From: Paramecium tetraurelia
Lineage: Eukaryota > Ciliophora > Oligohymenophorea > Peniculida > Parameciidae
Length of the DNA: 64,000 nucleotides
Direction: 5' to 3'
Assembly (NCBI RefSeq): GCF_000165425.1
Contig: NW_001799244.1
Coordinates: 126,118-190,117 of the forward strand
The notes beneath the pieces are model-generated. The model was not told where the DNA came from. It saw only the letters and a list, made by a program, of their open reading frames with translations, and made no database searches. Position numbers and translations under genes: made by a program. Shown here piece after piece: positions 34,853 through 47,972 of this stretch. How positions within the stretch are numbered: position 1 is the first letter of the stretch; the number at the start of each line of letters is the position of its first letter.

Positions 34853-35391
34853 TTCTTGAAATTATACATAATATATATATTTGGAAATTTCTTTAAATAT
34901 TTTATGTAAAATGAATAGGTTTGATATAATTTATGTTTATATCAATTAGGTATATCTAATATAGATCTTAATAATTAAGTAATATTAATCATAGCAAAGT
35001 ATTAGATGCCTAATGATTAATACATATTAGATAAATTTAATTGCATTTAAAGTGATCTTTCTCATCAGTATAAATTAATATAACTGCATTCCTTTAATTA
35101 AATCAACCTTTTGAAATTGGGCCTGTTTATACCAATAACTCTGATTATATTTCCTTCACTTTTAAAATCATTAAAATATGCATTCATGATCATTTTCATA
35201 ATATTTACTATTTTTCATTGTTTAAATAGCGCGAATCCTAATCGACCAGAGCCTTAAAACGCTACGTTAAGTTTGTTATGTCAAAGCATTTGTTAACTCC
35301 ACTAACTATTGATGAGAATGATAAATTTTAGGTCTCATGTTAAATGAATGAATTCCCCATTTTTAATAAAAATTAAATCTAATTTTAAAAT
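34853..35391. other. Intergenic spacer
   Basis: About 540 nt upstream of ribosomal L35. AT-rich, no gene seen. It includes a less AT-rich patch around 35225-35270 (GCGAATCC...CCAGAGCC) that I cannot interpret. Confidence 0.5.
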
Positions 35392-35816
35392 ATGTCACAA
35401 AAGTTCAAGGTTAGAAAGCTCAGAGATTAAAAGCCAGAAGATCTACTTAAGGATTTAGAGAAGCTTAAGTCAGAACTCATTCAATTGAGAACAGTCAAAG
35501 TTTCAGCTGGTAATGCTTAAAAACTTGGCAGAATTGGTGTAATAGATTAGTGCTTATATTTCAGCTTGTGAGAAAGAGAATTGCAAAATACTTAACCGTC
35601 ATTAATGAATAAAGAAGAAATTAAGTTAAATCAACCACTAAGTCAAGCGGAAAACTTCCAGTTGATCTAAGAGGTAAAAAAACAAGAGCAATCAGATAAA
35701 GATTAACCAGAAGCGAAAGAGGTTCATCATTTCAATATAAATTAGCTTAAAAGACTGCCAGATAATGGAAAAAACTGAATAATTTCCCTTTGAGAAAGTT
35801 TGCTTTGAAAGAATGA
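35392..35816 (+). CDS. RPL35: 60S ribosomal protein L35 (uL29)
   Basis: 132 residues, two exons; the 26-nt intron 35539-35564 ends in CAG and joins KLGRIG to LVRKRIAKYLTVINE. Family stretches: KVRKLRDQKPEDLLKDLEKL, KSELIQLRTVKVSAGNAQKL, LPVDLRGKKTRAIRQRLT and a basic C-terminal end with FPLRKFALKE. It sits at the polypeptide exit tunnel of the large subunit. The gene is close to full length for the family (about 123 residues). Confidence 0.95.
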
Positions 35817-36121
35817 TTCATTTATAATAATAATAGTACATTATTCTTAACTAGTATATTTATTAATATTGCTCTTTTCTATCATATAATATAGTTAAAT
35901 AATTATGATTCATAATATTTGATTGTTATCATCTTACACCATAATTTATTTATGCTTTCAAGATGATTAATTTAATGCATAATATTTAACTCATTTTTTC
36001 ATTACTTAACTACAACCTTATTTTCTTTTGATTATAGAAAAATATTCAAAAAACTTAATAGTACTAATGATTGTATTATATATTTAAGAATATTACTTTT
36101 AATTTAATAATAATGATATCA
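35817..36121. other. Short intergenic spacer between convergent genes
   Basis: About 305 nt, AT-rich, between the L35 stop and the stop of the minus-strand membrane protein. Nothing recognisable. Confidence 0.5.
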
Positions 36122-39100
36122 TCACAACAAAATGCTGATTTTAACTTATCTTCTTGATAGTTATTTGTCAATATCTTCAAATTCTTGATCAGTAAATCCC
36201 AGTTCCCCAGTTCTCTGTGATCTCATCATACTCCTCTCCATAGATTGCCTTTCACAGTTCCTTACAAGTGCTTATCTAAAATATTAAGATTTTTTACCTC
36301 AAATTCAAAATGATATGTCCCTAACTCATTGTAAGTAATAGTCTTTGCAAATCTTATTTGTCAAATCTGCAATTTATTAAAGTTAATTTAAACTCTTTTA
36401 ATTTAGATAAACTATATCCTTGTGTATTTAATTAAATATTTTCAAAATTCAAGGATAATTGAGTTAAACTTTTACTCTGAATATTTTTTTATAAACTAAA
36501 GGTTTAATCAGCACTATCTGATTATAGTGCTATTTCTAGAGTTTGAACATTAGTAAACAAATTAAAAAAAGATTAGCAATTTTATAAATCTAAATTTCCT
36601 CCAACTTCAAGATAAAATTATGAAAAATCATATCTATCTAATTTAAGAAACTATTTATCAATAATTATCGTTTCAGCATTTTGTATTCTATTTTATCTTA
36701 TCATTTCTCTAATTTAATAGTAGGAATAACAAAAGGCAGTTAAAGATTTTTTTCTTTCCACCTCAAGGTTAAGATAAATGGCCCTTCTTGTTTCAACACG
36801 TATTTCCAATTGTTTTAGGCTATTTTTTGGACAATATAACAGGATAATATTTATAAGCCATAAATTTTCTGGTGCAATTTCATCCAATTAAAAATTTAAC
36901 TTCAATTGTTAGAGTTCACTCACTTATAAACATTAGAATATCGGAATAAGTACTTCACCTAAATATAGAAATTCTTATGCTTTCTCGATTTCGATACTTG
37001 ATGCTATATTTACTAGTACTAATTTCAATTGAGCTTATAACTTCTTCTTTCTCAAATTTTCAAAGTAAGAATAATCTAATTTAGTGAAATCAATTTTATA
37101 TTTTCTTTTATTTAAAATAAATCTATCTAATTTGGAAATAATTGCATATGATTTTGGATATTCTATGAGAGTTGATTATTAGGTTGAACTCAAATAAGAC
37201 ATTGATTAAAAAAATTAATCAACAGACACTTTTCTTAATATCAGTGCAGGTACAAAGAAATCTTTAGTTACTACTGCCAATAGATCTTTCACTGCAAAAA
37301 AACCATCCTTTACACTACTTACAATTGAGAAACCCCAAGCATAATCTTTATTTACGGTTAAAATATAAATAAAGAATTGGGGTATTTTATTTAAGGCTTC
37401 ATCAACACTTGTTCTCCAAATAATAGCTTAATAGGTAGGAGCTCTAGAGATATCCCATAAACTATTTGGATCAAGTTAAGCATTGTGATAATTAAAAACA
37501 ACAATTCCAATACTTCCTTTAAATTTGGCTGCATAACTCTTAAATCTAATATATGCTTTAACATTAATTGCAAGGAGCCTTCTTTCAGTTTATTGAATAA
37601 CTTCATTGAAACAAAGAAAAATGATCTTTATTACTAAATCCCAAATTTTTAAAAGATTGAATATGAAAAAGAGAAAAGCAGCTGAAATCATTTGATATAT
37701 AGATGAATTCCTATATAGTTTAGCATAAAACATAATAAAAGATATTAATTGTAAAATGGGATTTAAAATCTACAATATAATAAGTGCCCAAATTAAGCCA
37801 TCTTTTTCCACTTAAATGAAATAAACGTATTACATTATTTGAAAGGTTAAATTCAATAATGATACAATAGTTTATAAGATACCTTAGAAAACGTTCATCG
37901 TCTTAATTCTCTCATAATAATCATAACAATCAGCTAATCTTCTCAAGCATCCTAATTATTCTCTAAGGAGTTCAAGCTTAGGAGTATGCAAGATTGTATA
38001 ATCATTTTCTTGCCTAATTTCTTCTAAACTATCTCTTTTATTACAAGCACTTTATAATCTTTCTCTTTCATCTTATTCCAATCTCATTAATTCCCTATTT
38101 AATGCATCATTCATAATAAACCTTGGACGTAATTGATCTGGAGCCATTAAATAAAAAATAGTTGAAATCCTTCTGTTTCTCTGTCCTGTAATTTATGACA
38201 TTATATTTGATTGCCTATTAGTGTTAACTTATACAGCCGTTCTTCTGATTTCTCCTTATGTTTCTTCCTGCTGATCATTATTCCATATACCCCCCAAATT
38301 TATAGCATCTTCGTGAACTATTTCACAGCCTTAAATGTGAGAGAATGTATTATTGAGTTCATCTAATCTTTCACTATTCTTATAACACAATATAATTTTA
38401 TTGGATTCTATACATTCAAATGCGTTTGCCAAATATTATAATGTTATTGGTTAATAAGAATCAATATTTGAAATGGCGATTAATTTGAGAAATCTTAATC
38501 TCAAAATAAATTTAATTATTTAAATTATACATCTTCTTTTTTCGTATTCACTGAATTTACTTGTGTCAATCAGAAAATAAAATGATTACACATTTTCAAG
38601 ATAGGATTCATCAGCCTTAAGAAGTTATTTTGTTTCTTGAATTTTCTGAATTCCAATTTTGTGCAATCTCTCTTAAATATCCACTGTTATTTGACGATAA
38701 GTAGTAGTAAATACAATAAATTAAAGTTCAGTAAGGTAGTAAAGGATATTAACTACCAAAAGAAAATAGTTAAAGTTATTATAATCGTTCCCTCTTCCAA
38801 CCTTAGCATTGTAAAATCCTTATATAAAAGCATGGGAATTGATTATGTTAGGAAAGTAATCATCATCGAAATTAAAGCTATACGATGGAATATTAAGTCT
38901 CTGAAAATATTTATTGGTTTGTTTCTTTTCTTAAACAACCCAGAGGGATTTCCTTATCTGTCTTCACTAGTCATTATAAGATACTTGTTGATTTAACTGA
39001 ATGAAAACTACTGAATAGACTTATCTCTAGAGTAAAACACAAAAAAGGGCAACAGTTTGATGTAGCTTAATCCTCCAATAATAGCATAATAAACATAATT

Positions 39101-39700
39101 CAATAGATCCCAGCAAAGGTGATGTCTTTACACATTCATGTATTTATATGTATAAATCCAAACATATACGTGGAGTAATACGGTTAGAGCTATTGAAAAA
39201 TAATATAATCCTTCATAAACTGGTTCATCTGAAATGTTATTTTATTTCCCATATAATAAAGTGAATATTAACTCCAATATTGTAGATATATAAATAAGTA
39301 TCTAAAATAATATTTTAGTATAATATTTATAAATGGTGGAGGATCTTTTAACTTCATTAAATCTTTTATTTATAAGGTTAATTAATTCTTGTTGTGACAT
39401 GCGCGTATGGACTTCATTATCAATATTCAATCTATCATCCGTTACTGCACCTTCATGAATATTGTTATTTTAAGTATTCAACCCCTCCAATTCAGGTTCC
39501 TGTTAATTAGCTTATTATGGTGCTTGAGTAAATTGAATTACTGATTGAGTGGTCTCCTGTTGCTCTATTTTCGGAAGAAGAACTTATGAGGCTCCTTGAG
39601 TTCTATTTTCATTTTAATTCGAACGTAATTCCACCAACTCTGCGTTGTCTGTTGAAAATCTTTATCCTTGGTTATTTGTCACAACCTATTCAGGTTACAT
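36122..39700 (-). CDS. Large multi-pass membrane protein with LRR-like C-terminus
   Basis: 1174 residues with only two introns: 38560-38591 (32 nt, GTG donor, AAG acceptor) and 36276-36297 (22 nt). The N-terminal ~110 residues are polar and Q-rich. A membrane domain follows with several hydrophobic segments (e.g. YTKILFQILIYISTILELIF, YYFSIALTVLLHVYVWIYTY, LLNYVYYAIIGGLSYIKLLP, RIALISMMITFLTQSIPMLL, LNFNLLYLLLLI). A middle part with EYEKRRC then APDQLRPRFIMNDALNREL and a second hydrophobic block (LIWALIILQILNPILQLISF, MISAAFLFFIFNLLKIWDLV) precede a long soluble C-terminus. That end has irregular leucine-rich repeats (SLTQLSLNFENIQLN, LKEFKLTLINCRF) and a charged tail with MERSMMRSQRTGELGFTDQE. 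No transporter, kinase or cyclase signature. I do not recognise the family. Confidence 0.8.
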
Positions 39701-40615
39701 TTTAGGATTTTAGGGAAAAAAAATAAAAAAAATAATGATTTGAAATGAATATCTAGTTCAATAAATAGTCCTAAAGTGATAAATCTTTGTTTATTATAAT
39801 AAGTCACTAAATCTCAGTATTAATCAACTTAATTTAAGTTATAGAATGCTCTTTCTAGTTGGAGGTATTTTTAATTATTTAACATTTTTTATTCTAAATT
39901 ATCCAGTGTAAATGTTTGGCTGCCAAGAATATTTTGTCATGGCATTATGATATCATTTTCTTAGTGTAATTCTAGACTAACAAACTTTAAATAATAAATA
40001 ATATAATTATTGGTTGATCCTTAACGGTTAATACGTATAATAAAATAGGTCGAATTAGTTTAGATTTTAAGATGAAGAGGAATTATTTATTTTTATACAT
40101 CCCATTTTCCAATACAAGCTTTCAAGACTTTGTAGATTATTTTTTTTAAATAAATTTTATTGCTAAATAATTTATATATATATTCATTTTTATCTATAAT
40201 AATATAAATTAAATAAATTAACGAATTTTTTTCATTTTCATTTTAACTCTACAATTATTGTCATAAAAGTATATATTCATTATAGATTAAGGATAATAAT
40301 TTCTTTCTTAGAGAATTCTTGAAAGGCATGAAGAATATATGAACATTGATGATTAGGCATAAAACAAAAAATATGATTGTTTACAATCACATTTGAAGAA
40401 TGCGATATCTCTGTATTATTAAATATTTATATTAACAAGCAACAAAGTATTCTTTAGATTATTATTGATTAAAATTTTTGAAAAATAAATTAAATTAAAA
40501 ATTATGTTCTCCTAAATAATGTTTTTAGGTGATTACAGCTTAGCAATTAATGCAGTATTTGAAGGATCAATTAAATTACATAAGTATTAAATTGAAAAAT
40601 ATAAATTCAAAAGGC
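39701..40615. other. Intergenic spacer
   Basis: About 900 nt of AT-rich sequence between the membrane-protein start and the second Myb gene's stop. No frame with coding character beyond chance. Confidence 0.5.
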
Positions 40616-41578
40616 TCAATTAAGCTTTATTAATTTCCTTCCTTTTAACATTACAATACATTCAATATTGCATAGTTGTTAAGAAAACTAAGAAATTTTA
40701 TAATTTTAATTAAATTTTTTTTTCTAATTAGTATCATCAAGGCAATAATGTTAATTCTCATACAGTTTGTCTTAAAGTTCCTTAATTATTTTATTCATAA
40801 CGTAGTATTCCTTTTCATCATTACTCATTTTGCCCAATTTGATTTTATTTTATTCCTACTTGATCATATTATAATATCTGTTTTTAATTGTATTTTCAGT
40901 TCTTCTTAATTAAAATATTTATAATGAAATTTCTGCCCATCTCTTTCCCTTTTTCTTTACTTCTAAAAATAACATTAACTCTTCTTCTTTAGTCCAAGGG
41001 TCCCTAATTCATACTCAAATGATTTACTTTTTAATATTAGGGTCTAATTTATTAACCCATCTATCCCGACATTATTTTCCTTATCTGGCATATGGTGTTT
41101 GGCATTTCTTCATCAATTCAATGGCTATATCACACCATTTATTTGGATGTTAATTATATAGTTAGACAAGGGCTTAGTCTTCCTCAAAAGTCCAACTTGC
41201 TTTGGCTTACTTTTCTTAAAGCCATCTATTTCTACAGGCCTTCCAATTATGATGAATCACCAATCTAGATATTCTTTCCCAATCTTATATTATCTATAAT
41301 ATATGAATATATTATACTAAATCATGAGGAAGTACACGGTTCGATAAACACATTCCAAACACTATGATATTTAATAATTTGTCTTAGCAAGGGGTCCATG
41401 CTCCTTTTTTGCTAAAATTACTTTTTTCAAAAGTGTTAAAAAGAGTATTTAATTCTTCGGATGCTGGAATATATTGTAACGAAAAACAGTTGGTTGAGAT
41501 GAGCCTTATTTTAAATTGATTGTCTATATTTGCAAATAAGTTTTAAATTGCTTGACGATCTAAAGAAATTTTTTTCAT
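40616..41578 (-). CDS. R2R3-type Myb protein
   Basis: 312 residues; one 24-nt intron at 41004-41027 (TAG). Three Myb-like units: a degenerate first (GAWTPCQDKLL...DWERISRLVIHHNWKACRNRW), then ASWTFEEDQALVQLYNQHPN with KWCDIA...QCRDRWVNKLDPNIKK, then DPWTKEEELMLFLEVKKKGK with RWAEIS...RTENTIKNRYYNM. The regularly spaced tryptophans and NRW/NRY recognition-helix ends are intact. The tail is basic. It probably binds DNA as a transcription factor. It resembles the gene at 9278-10375 in having a third, degenerate repeat before a canonical pair. Confidence 0.88.
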
Positions 41579-42892
41579 TACAATGTAATTCAAATATAAT
41601 TAAGATATAAATAAATTTTTATCAAATAACGAAATAATTATTGAAATTATATATGGTGTTTATTTAATATATACATATAAATTAATTATTACAAAGTATT
41701 TATTCGTATTTTTTTATTTTTAAAGAAGTCGCTTTGCTTATTGTCATGATAAAACTGTCCTATTTTCTTTGAATTGTCATTTAAGGATATATGAGCGTAA
41801 TTGAGAATTAAAGAAATAACTTAATATTTTGATTTCTTAATAATGATGATAAAATATTATGGATGGGAAATAACTACTAATAATAATTATTGAAAATTCA
41901 AGTTCAAATGAATCCAAATTGTTCTTTTTTTTGAAAAGAAACAAAATAAAATTAATTATATATTTGATTACTTTGTATGATTGACTATTTAATTTTACCT
42001 TTAATCTAATTCACAAAAACTGATGATTTTTAGAAAACCAGTACTTAGTATAAAAGTATGAAAAATATAACAATTATATTAATCTCAAAAGTTAGTAATT
42101 TTTTTTTATAAATTAATTAATTAAATTCTGATGCCAAAAATAATACTTTATTTGATAACTTCCTAAAAAAGTAAATAAAAACCTAAATAGCATTTTAAGG
42201 AATACGATTGTATTTTCCTGGTTTATTTCTTGCTGATCAAACTGATATTTAAATAATACACAATAGTTAGAATCGCATTAATTCTTAAATAATCACAGAC
42301 TATTGACATAAAATAAGTATCAATAAGTTTCATGTTGATTAAATTTTAAGTTAGAAATTATATATATATAAGTTTGGAAAAGCAATTCTTTTTTTATTTA
42401 TGTATGTAATAAGTAATTATAAACAATATTAATTTATAAAGGATTTTGCTATAAACTTAATTTTTGAAAACAATGTTATTTTATTTCAATAATGAAATGA
42501 TTATTCTTGTTTCCTTGACTTATAATACTTTTAATTTACTAAATAATTTTTGATTCACATATATTGAATTGAATATATTAATAGTCTTGAAAGAAGGAAT
42601 AATAAAGAGGAAATAGATATTTGTTATCATTTATATATGTGATAAATAATAAGAATAAAAATTAAGTTCATTAAAGAATAATTCGATATCATAAACTTAA
42701 AGTTCCTTATTAATTTAAAGGATTTTATAAGTAATTAAAAATAAGTGTTCTTATTAATTTCTGCTTCACCAATTAAAAAAAATGAAAGAAATGGAAGGGA
42801 TGATATGGGTGTACTCATTGAATCTTAGTTATGATAATGTCTAGTTAAAGTAAGTTTTTGAGCATTATTTTTTATATAATTTACTAATTTGA
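41579..42892. other. Long intergenic spacer
   Basis: About 1.3 kb between divergent genes, the longest gene-free stretch in the window. It is extremely AT-rich with TATATA runs. A frame opens at ATG 42782 (MKEMEGMIWVYSLNLS...) and could be an upstream exon of the kinase, but no intron links it in frame. Confidence 0.5.
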
Positions 42893-43933
42893 ATGTTATA
42901 TTCTAAACATTGTTAGTCAGATTTTGATGGTTACGAGAAAGTATAAGAACTTGGGAACGGAGCTTATGGGAAAGTTTATTTAGTTAGAAAAGATGGGGAA
43001 CTGTTTGCTTTAAAAACTGTATGTATAATGGTAACATAGAGGTGCCTAAAGGAATATTTAATGATTTAAGCGAATAGTAGTTATAGAAAGAAATTTAGAT
43101 ACACAAAAAACTAGTTCATACAAACATTATTAAGTTGCATTCTTATTATCAGGACAGACAACATGTTCATATGTTGATGGAGTATGCAGATGGAGGTTCT
43201 TTGTATCAAAAACATTTAACATTGGATGAGGTTCAAGAGTACTTCACCTAAATTTGCAATGGGATTTACTATTTGCATTCAAATAACATCATTCATAGGG
43301 ATCTGAAGGTAATACATTGGATTAACATGTAAGCCTGAGAATATATTACTAAAAAACAATGTGATCAAGCTATGTGATTTCGGATGGTCAGCTGAGGTGG
43401 GATATAATAAATAGAGAGATACCCTATGTGGGACTATTGATTACATGGCTCCTGAAGTCTCCTAAGGGAAATATTCATTCAAAGTAGATACTTGGTCATT
43501 GGGGATAATTCTGTACGAGATGATTCATCATTCTGTTCCTGCTAATCCAAGGAAATACAACTGTCCAGAGTTGGTTCAAGATTTGATTGAGAAATTGTTA
43601 GTTCCTTAGGATGAGAGACTTAACATTACTGAGGTTCTGAAGCATCCTTATGTGAAACAAGGGTAAGAGGAAAGACAATCAGTTTTGAGTGAGCATTCGT
43701 TAAATTTTAGCAAGTATCAGGTGGAAGGGTTGGAATTGTTTAATGAATTAGATGTATATTTGGAGTAATAAGATAGAGCAATAATCAGAATGACTGACAT
43801 CTTCAAACCTAGATAATCTAGGAAGGTGGCTGAATAATAAGTAACACAACAAACGCCGAAAAAGAGTTTTTTCAATACAATACTGGACACATTGGGATGT
43901 ATGAATAGAAGTAAGAAATAATCATCTGGTTGA
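42893..43933 (+). CDS. Aurora-like serine/threonine protein kinase
   Basis: 330 residues; introns 43019-43041 (23 nt, ends TAGAG) and 43309-43333 (25 nt, AAG). Kinase subdomains in order: glycine loop ELGNGAYGKVYLVRK, VAIK-type lysine in FALKT, HTNIIKLHSYYQD, LMEYADGGSLYQ, catalytic HRDLKPENILL, metal site DFGWS, activation segment RDTLCGTIDYMAPE, then VDTWSLGIILYEM and LNITEVLKHPYV. DFGWS and LCGT-DY-PE are the Aurora-family hallmarks, including the activating threonine. The APE helix-to-helix G region is shortened compared with animal Auroras. A basic C-terminal extension of about 80 residues follows the kinase domain. Likely acts in mitosis, cytokinesis or ciliary disassembly. It could be another AGC/Polo-like kinase. 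Confidence 0.88.
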
Positions 43934-43955
43934 AGAATAAAATTAAATTATATCA

Positions 43956-45429
43956 ATGATAAATAATTCATTTCGTAAAACGCTTGTTGGATATCTACAT
44001 CCATTCAGTTGGCTCTCCTTCTATTATAATGTATCCACTTCACCTCAATCTGAATCTATTTCTCCTAGAGCAAGGATCATGCGTCCATCAAAATAAAAGT
44101 TTAATATTTCTTTTAAAGAATTTGCAAAGCATTGTCAACGTCTCAAAGAAGATGAACAATCAGAAATCACAAAGCATATTAATTTGATTCCACCAGCTAC
44201 TTCTAATGAGATTTAAGAGTTTATCAACTCAAATAAGATAGAAGGAAACATTAGCAATATTGCAAAAGACTTTGAATTTCTTCCTGCAGAATACTAATAA
44301 ATTCTAATCTCCAAAAAAATAACTACACCTACTCCTATTCAAAAGGCTATTTTCCCTCTAATACTTGAGGGAAGAGATGTGATTGCCATTGCTGAAACTG
44401 GATCTGGAAAAACTTTAGCCTATGCTCTACCAGGAATAATACATTCTCAAGCACAGCCAAAAGTACTTGGCCCAAGAATTTTGGTTCTTGCTCCCACTAG
44501 AGAATTGGCATAATAGATTTAATCTCAATATGAACTTTTCACCAGAACTTGTTGTGTGTATGGAGGGGTTTTCAAGAATTTACAATATAGTGAAATATTG
44601 GGCATTAAAGAATCCAGAAATAAAATTAATCTACCCTCAGTAATTATAAGCACTCCAGGCAGATTATTAGATTTTATGAAAGATGGTTTGCCTTTGAATT
44701 CAATTACATAAGTAGTGTTAGATGAAGCTGATAGAATGTTAGATATGGGATTTGAGGATTAAATTACATAAATTCTATCGGCAGTTAGAGATGACAGATA
44801 AACTTTGTTTTTCAGCGCAACTTGGCCAAATGAAGTCTAAAGATTGGCTAATTCGCTGTGTAATTAAGATCCTATTATGATACAACTTGGAGAGTAAGGA
44901 TTGTCAGTCAATAAAAATATCTAGTAAGAAGTCATTATTGTTTATGAAAATAAATTTGAAAAATTCGCAGAGTTAACAGATAGATTAAAGGGATAAAAGT
45001 TGCTTATTTTTTGTTAGAAGAAGTTAGACACTTAAAAATTGGAGTATCGGTTATCCATACATGGATTAAAAGCGAGATATTTGCACGGTGATTTAAAATA
45101 AGCTGAAAGAGACTAGATTATGGTAGAATTTAAGTCTGGAGCAATTAATTGTTTGATTACTACTAATTTGGCATCCAGAGGCTTGGATGTTTCTGATGTT
45201 GATGTTGTTGTAAGTATTCTTTTGTATTTAGATTAATTATGATTTCCCAGACACTATTGAAGACTATATTCACAGAATTGGTAGAACCGGTCGAGCTGGC
45301 AAAAAAGGGTAGGCCATAAGCCTTTTAGAACCAGCCTTTTTTAACAATAGACTTAAAAACGATTTGGTTTAAGTTCTTCAATAATCTGACTAAGTTATAC
45401 CTTAAGAATTATCTAGCTTAAGGTTATGA
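43956..45429 (+). CDS. DEAD-box ATP-dependent RNA helicase
   Basis: 483 residues; one 22-nt intron at 45210-45231. All helicase motifs are present in order: Q motif [17 protein letters not shown], Ia PTRELAQQ, Ib TPGR, II DEAD, III SAT, IV-region [20 protein letters not shown] and [15 protein letters not shown]. An ~130-residue N-terminal extension has no clear domain, and the C-terminus is short. The family is the DDX5/DDX17/Dbp2-type core ([20 protein letters not shown]). It would unwind RNA duplexes during ribosome biogenesis, splicing or mRNA handling. The start at 43956 lies only 22 nt after the kinase stop, so the ATG may be later, e.g. within the polar N-terminus. Confidence 0.95.
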
Positions 45430-45729
45430 TTTATGATTTTTTATATGACTTATTGTTTTAATTAGTTATTTACTAAACTCTAATTATACAAAATTATAAT
45501 CATATGATAGAATTAAAATATACTGAATATATTAATCCAATTTTTATTGATTAGTTAAATAATTATGTTTTAATATTGAAACAATAGAATTAAATTCAAT
45601 TTTTTAGAAATTGGATTAAGGAATAAACTAGAAAATCAATCTGTGAACTAGTAAAAATAAAGATAATATATTTGAGTATTTAAAATTATAACAAATACTA
45701 TATTATAATATCTTCTATTAATTTTATAG
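45430..45729. other. Short intergenic spacer between convergent genes
   Basis: About 300 nt, AT-rich, nothing recognisable. Confidence 0.5.
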
Positions 45730-47809
45730 TCAAACCTAAGTTTTATATAGCTGTTCTATTTGTTTAGAAAATACTTGTTTAGCAATATGCCTTTGTAACT
45801 TGAAGGTTGATGTCAAACATCCAAAATTTTGTAATGGTTAAGGTTCTAAATATATTAATTTTGCCTAGTAAATTAAATAATTAAGTTATACTATTTCTAA
45901 GGAATTAAGCTTATTGGCTCTTCCATAGTCATTGATATTTTTTTAAAATAAACCTATGATTTCTGGATTCTTGCATAATTGCTCAAAATCACCTTGAATT
46001 TATTTTTCAGTTGCCTATTTTTCAACATAATCTTTCTAGGGAACTATTATGGCTACAATTTGACTTTGGAGAGAATCTCCATATATGAATGACTCTGCTA
46101 CACCTTGTACTCTATTATAAATAGCTTCAATCTTCTCTGGAGCAATGTACTCACCTTATTAAAGTTTAAAGATGTTTTTCTTTCTATCTATAATTTTGAC
46201 TCCCCCGTTTTCAGTAATAAGACCAATATCTCCTGTGTGCAACCATCCAGCATCATCAATAGCTTCAGCTGTTTTTTCAGGGTCCTTGTAATATCCTTAG
46301 AAAACTCCATGTCCTCTTAAACAAATTTCACCTCTTGGTGTTTTTATACCATTAATAACATCTTGTGATGTGTAATTCATGTCTGGTACATCAACTAATT
46401 TAAACTCTGTATTGGCAGCAGGTCCACCAAGATGAGCAGACTTTGGATCCCATGTACCTGTTGAGAAAGATAATCCTGTTGATTCTGTTTAACCATAGCC
46501 CTCAAGAATTGGACAACAAGCAGAAATTTTGAGAAAATCAATAACTTCTTATTGAATTGGAGCAGAACCAGTAATCATTAGTCTACATCTGCCTCCGAAT
46601 AAATCTCTGACGCCTTGGAAGGCTTTGTCATATAAACCACTTGTATATTTGGCCTCTGATCTTAGATTTTCTAATTTCACTCGTATGGCTCTTTCTGCAA
46701 AGGTTTTTTTAAGGCCTGTAACTTCATTTATTTTTGCTTTAATGCCATCATAGAACTTGTTATATAATCTAGGGACTGAAGCAAAGACTGTGGGTCTAAG
46801 TTTTGATATGTCTTCCTTCAATAAATTTGGATCACCTCGATAGAATCTAGATGTCATTGATAACAATACCCTATAGTAGCACCAGTGTATAGCATAGTAA
46901 GTATAATCAATCTCTCCATTACATGAGGTAATGGCAAATAGGATATATGGACATCTGTTGAATTGATTCCAGCATCAGTTACTTAGGTGCTAGCAATGGC
47001 AGAAATGAAATTGCTGTGAGAGAGTATTGCCCCTTTAGGATTTCCTGTAGTTCCAGATGTATAACAGAAGGTGTAGACTGAAGAGGGTGAAACTTAGACA
47101 GGTTGCACGATTTATTTCCTACCGTTTTCTACTATTTCCTCGTATTTAAATAATTGATATCCTTTGGCTTTTAATTCTGCAATTTGCTATTCTGAAATGG
47201 AATCAAGCAAAACCAAGTTTTTTAATTTATGCTTTTCCTTGCATTAAATTAAAGATTTGGTTGCATCGCCACTAATAAACATGGTTTCAATGTTGGTCTA
47301 ATCGAGAATGAAGGGAATCGACTCAGGACCAAGAGTATCATAAAAAGGGACCATTGTGCAACCGTACAGGATATTTGCCCAATCTAAGATCATCCACTCT
47401 CTTCTATTTTTTGCAAATACTCCTATCAATTTTAATTTGAAGTGTTGATATTCTTGGACTTCCTTCACCAAATTCAAATTGGAAATACTAAATTCAATAT
47501 AATATATTACCCACTTCCTAAATGGATTGCTTCTTCATTTACTTAATTGTATGACATGAACTTGAAATTATCTCCTTCATATTTGCCCATGCATGGCTGA
47601 TTTCCAAATTTTGCCACGCTATTGTTTAGCATTTCCTATAAAGTTGTGATTCCTTGGTGTGGAATCATGAGTAACTGATTTAAATATTTTACATTTCTCC
47701 TGACTGTGGTTTAGCCTTAATTATTCACTAAAGAACCTGGTTCATTTTCTGTTACCTTCTCTTGTGAATATCTCATAAATTGATAGGTATTAGATACACC
47801 ACAACCCAT
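45730..47809 (-). CDS. Long-chain acyl-CoA synthetase
   Basis: 668 residues; introns 47488-47510, 46847-46869 and 45865-45891 (27 nt, in frame and stopless). Activates fatty acids to acyl-CoA via acyl-AMP. Motifs: ATP/AMP signature [92 protein letters not shown]; and the C-terminal QRHIAK lysine region. Length and order match the eukaryotic ACSL family (about 660-700). The N-terminus MGCGVSNTY has Gly2-Cys3, so membrane anchoring by acylation is possible and no transmembrane segment is seen. In ACSLs this enzyme feeds lipid synthesis or beta-oxidation. Confidence 0.95.
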
Positions 47810-47972
47810 TATAATAAGATATATAATTATGTTTAAATCAACCACTTGAAAATCGATTATTATATTATAATATTACATCATTAATTAAACTGATAATAAA
47901 TCTTGTAATGAATTATGAAAATTAATGTTTTTAATAAAATTTGCATAATTTAAAACATACAATGAACATAAA

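Noticed and set aside
44213-44640. Alternative start sites for the DEAD-box helicase within its polar N-terminus
   Set aside because: No domain or Kozak-like context decides between them; the longest open reading was kept and the doubt noted in the entry.
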